From NCBI RefSeq assembly GCF_000966285.1, contig NZ_KQ031391.1, forward strand, positions 1,446,378 to 1,510,377: DNA of 64,000 nt, read 5' to 3'. The DNA is from Pseudofrankia sp. DC12 (GTDB lineage Bacteria > Actinomycetota > Actinomycetes > Frankiales > Frankiaceae). The notes under the pieces are model-generated. The model was not told the DNA's origin and did not search any database. It saw only the letters and a list, made by a program, of their open reading frames with translations. The position numbers and the translations under genes are program-made. Within the stretch, counting starts at the first letter, position 1; every line of letters begins with the position of its first letter. This document shows positions 62,984-64,000 of the stretch, one piece after another.

Positions 62984-63406
62984 ATGGCGCAGGCCCGCCG
63001 GCTGGTCGGCCAGGCCGGACAGGACCGCACTGTGCCCTGGTACCTCGCGTTCGGCTGTGCCGCGGCCGGGGCCGGCGCGTCCTTCGACGCGTTCGGCGAC
63101 ACCATCGGTTTCTTCTACGCCCTCGGGCTGTCCGTCGCGTTCGCCGGGCTGTCCTGGGGGACGCTGCGGCTGGTCCCGGCCATGCTGGCGGACCTGAGCC
63201 AGGAAGGATACGGCGCGCCGAGGACGTGGCTGACGCTGCTGCGGGCTCCGGTGACGGCCCGGGGATCTCTCGTCCTGGCGGCCGCCGTCCCGGTCGCGGT
63301 GGCGCTGGCGAAGACGGTCGGGTTCTTCTTTCTCGGCGGGGTTGCGCTGGTTCTGGTCGCCACGGGCCTGGCCCTGGCCGCCGCGTGGGCGCTCAACCGG
63401 TCCTGA
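62984..63406 (+). CDS. Small membrane protein, 140 aa
   Basis: Divergent from hrpB. Predicted helices: WYLAFGCAAAGAGASFDAF, GFFYALGLSVAFAGLSW, LVLAAAVPVAVALAKTV and GFFFLGGVALVLVATGLALA. The N-terminus (AQARRLVGQAGQDRT) is cytosolic and basic. Family unknown. Start ATG at 62984 follows a GAGCGG site. Confidence 0.6.
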   Translation: MAQARRLVGQAGQDRTVPWYLAFGCAAAGAGASFDAFGDTIGFFYALGLSVAFAGLSWGTLRLVPAMLADLSQEGYGAPRTWLTLLRAPVTARGSLVLAAAVPVAVALAKTVGFFFLGGVALVLVATGLALAAAWALNRS

Positions 63407-63552
63407 CCGCGGCGCCCGGCGAAGACCGCGGAGCCGCAGGTGCTGGGCGGCGGACATCGCGAACCGCCATGGACTCCGGTCAGCCTGTGTACGGATTCCG
63501 CAGGCTCACCGAAGCCAACCGGTCGAACAGGGCGACCTGGTCGGGGCCGGCA

Positions 63553-64000
63553 TTAGGCCGCACCGAGACGGTTGATGATCTTGTCGAGGTTCTGGAGCTC
63601 GGCGTCGGCGGATGAGCCGTAGGCCAGGGCCAGGGCCGCGCGAAGGCCGGTGAAGGCGGCCAGCGCCGCCTGCGCCTGGCCGGTGGCGGCGAGCATGAAC
63701 GCCGCGGTACGGCGAGCTTCGAGGAGGCGCAGGGGTCCTCCGCGGCCGGGTCGACATGGTCGAGGTAGGCGCGAAGACGGTCGAGGGCTGCCTGCGGATC
63801 CGCCTGGACCGACGGCGGCGCGGCCTGGACGTGCAGTGAGCGCAGCGACTCACCGCTCCCAGTGCCGTAGAAGACCCGTTCGCCGGTGAGAAGACCGAAA
63901 AGCAGGCAGCCAAGCGAGTAGATGTCGGAAGCGGTGGTGATGACGCTGCCGAGGTGTTGCTCGGGCGACATGTAGTCCGGGGTGCCGATGGTGTGATCGA
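63553..64000 (-). pseudogene. Ser/Thr protein kinase, 3' end, frameshifted
   Basis: The kinase C-lobe enters at the right edge: DHTIGTPDYMSPEQHLGSVI (activation loop and APE-equivalent SPE) and TASDIYSLGCLLFGLLTGER (subdomain IX). At about 63731-63736 the frame shifts by one base in a run of Cs. The downstream text LRLLEARRTAAFMLAATGQA and QAALAAFTGLRAALALAYGS ends properly with a TAA at 63553. Without the shift the frame would continue out to 63480 as Arg/Pro-rich text. Either a real mutation or a sequencing error. The TPR-like tail suggests an AfsK/Pkn-type kinase with a C-terminal helical domain. Confidence 0.7.

Noticed and set aside
1-64000. CRISPR arrays, tRNA and rRNA genes
   Set aside because: I saw no regularly spaced repeats and no cloverleaf or rRNA-like stretch; the repeats at 2.2 kb are irregular and diverged.

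Overview
The window is GC-rich actinobacterial DNA with many GTG and TTG starts, tightly coupled operons and F420-linked, LLM-type flavin and P450 enzymes. It resembles a Frankia-type or related soil actinomycete; that assignment is inferred from gene style, as there is no rRNA or marker gene. I saw no tRNA, rRNA or CRISPR array. About two thirds of the window is accessory DNA.

Layout. (1) 1-19.2 kb is a mobile or defence-like island. It holds the 5' part of a MobF (TrwC/TraA-like) relaxase, a set of toxin-antitoxin loci (VapBC-like at 2.7 kb, BrnT/BrnA-like at 7.1-7.7 kb, HTH/PIN at 12.4 kb, a nucleotidyltransferase pair at 13.7 kb, AbiEi/AbiEii at 16.3 kb), an IS4-type element, a three-gene operon (membrane protein, unknown protein, family-2 glycosyltransferase) and many gene relics. 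(2) 19.27-33.04 kb is a composite transposon. Two direct copies of a 2.1 kb IS4-type element flank a 2327-residue Rhs/YD-repeat protein, a candidate immunity gene and an orphan Rhs toxin-tip relic. The unit lies inside a reductase gene whose halves sit on either side with an 11 bp target duplication. (3) 33.6-37.3 kb is a redox neighbourhood: an SDR with a divergent TetR regulator, an intact paralogue of the broken reductase, and a LysR regulator. (4) 37.3-38.0 kb holds a PIN toxin relic with its antitoxin and a tyrosine-recombinase tail. (5) 38.1-50.2 kb is an organosulfur-acquisition locus: a divergent LysR gene, a Cys-codon leader peptide, two NtaA/DszA-type flavin monooxygenases, a peptide/nickel-type ABC transporter, an SfnB-type oxidoreductase and an SsuD-type sulfonate monooxygenase. 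(6) 50.5-54.0 kb is an FAD-linked oxidase gene cut by a third IS copy with a 10 bp target duplication. (7) 54.5-64 kb looks like ordinary chromosome: truncated haemoglobin, cytochrome P450, CYTH-domain protein, penicillin-binding protein, HrpB helicase, a small membrane protein and the 3' end of a Ser/Thr kinase.

How the parts work together. In the sulfur operon the transporter would import an organosulfur compound. The flavin monooxygenases and the SfnB-like enzyme would oxidise it, and SsuD would release sulfite. Expression is plausibly set by LysR and by ribosome stalling on the leader's Cys codons. The three IS copies are direct repeats and nearly identical, so they were recently active. 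Reading across the target duplications restores both interrupted genes in frame, so the pre-insertion order can be reconstructed.
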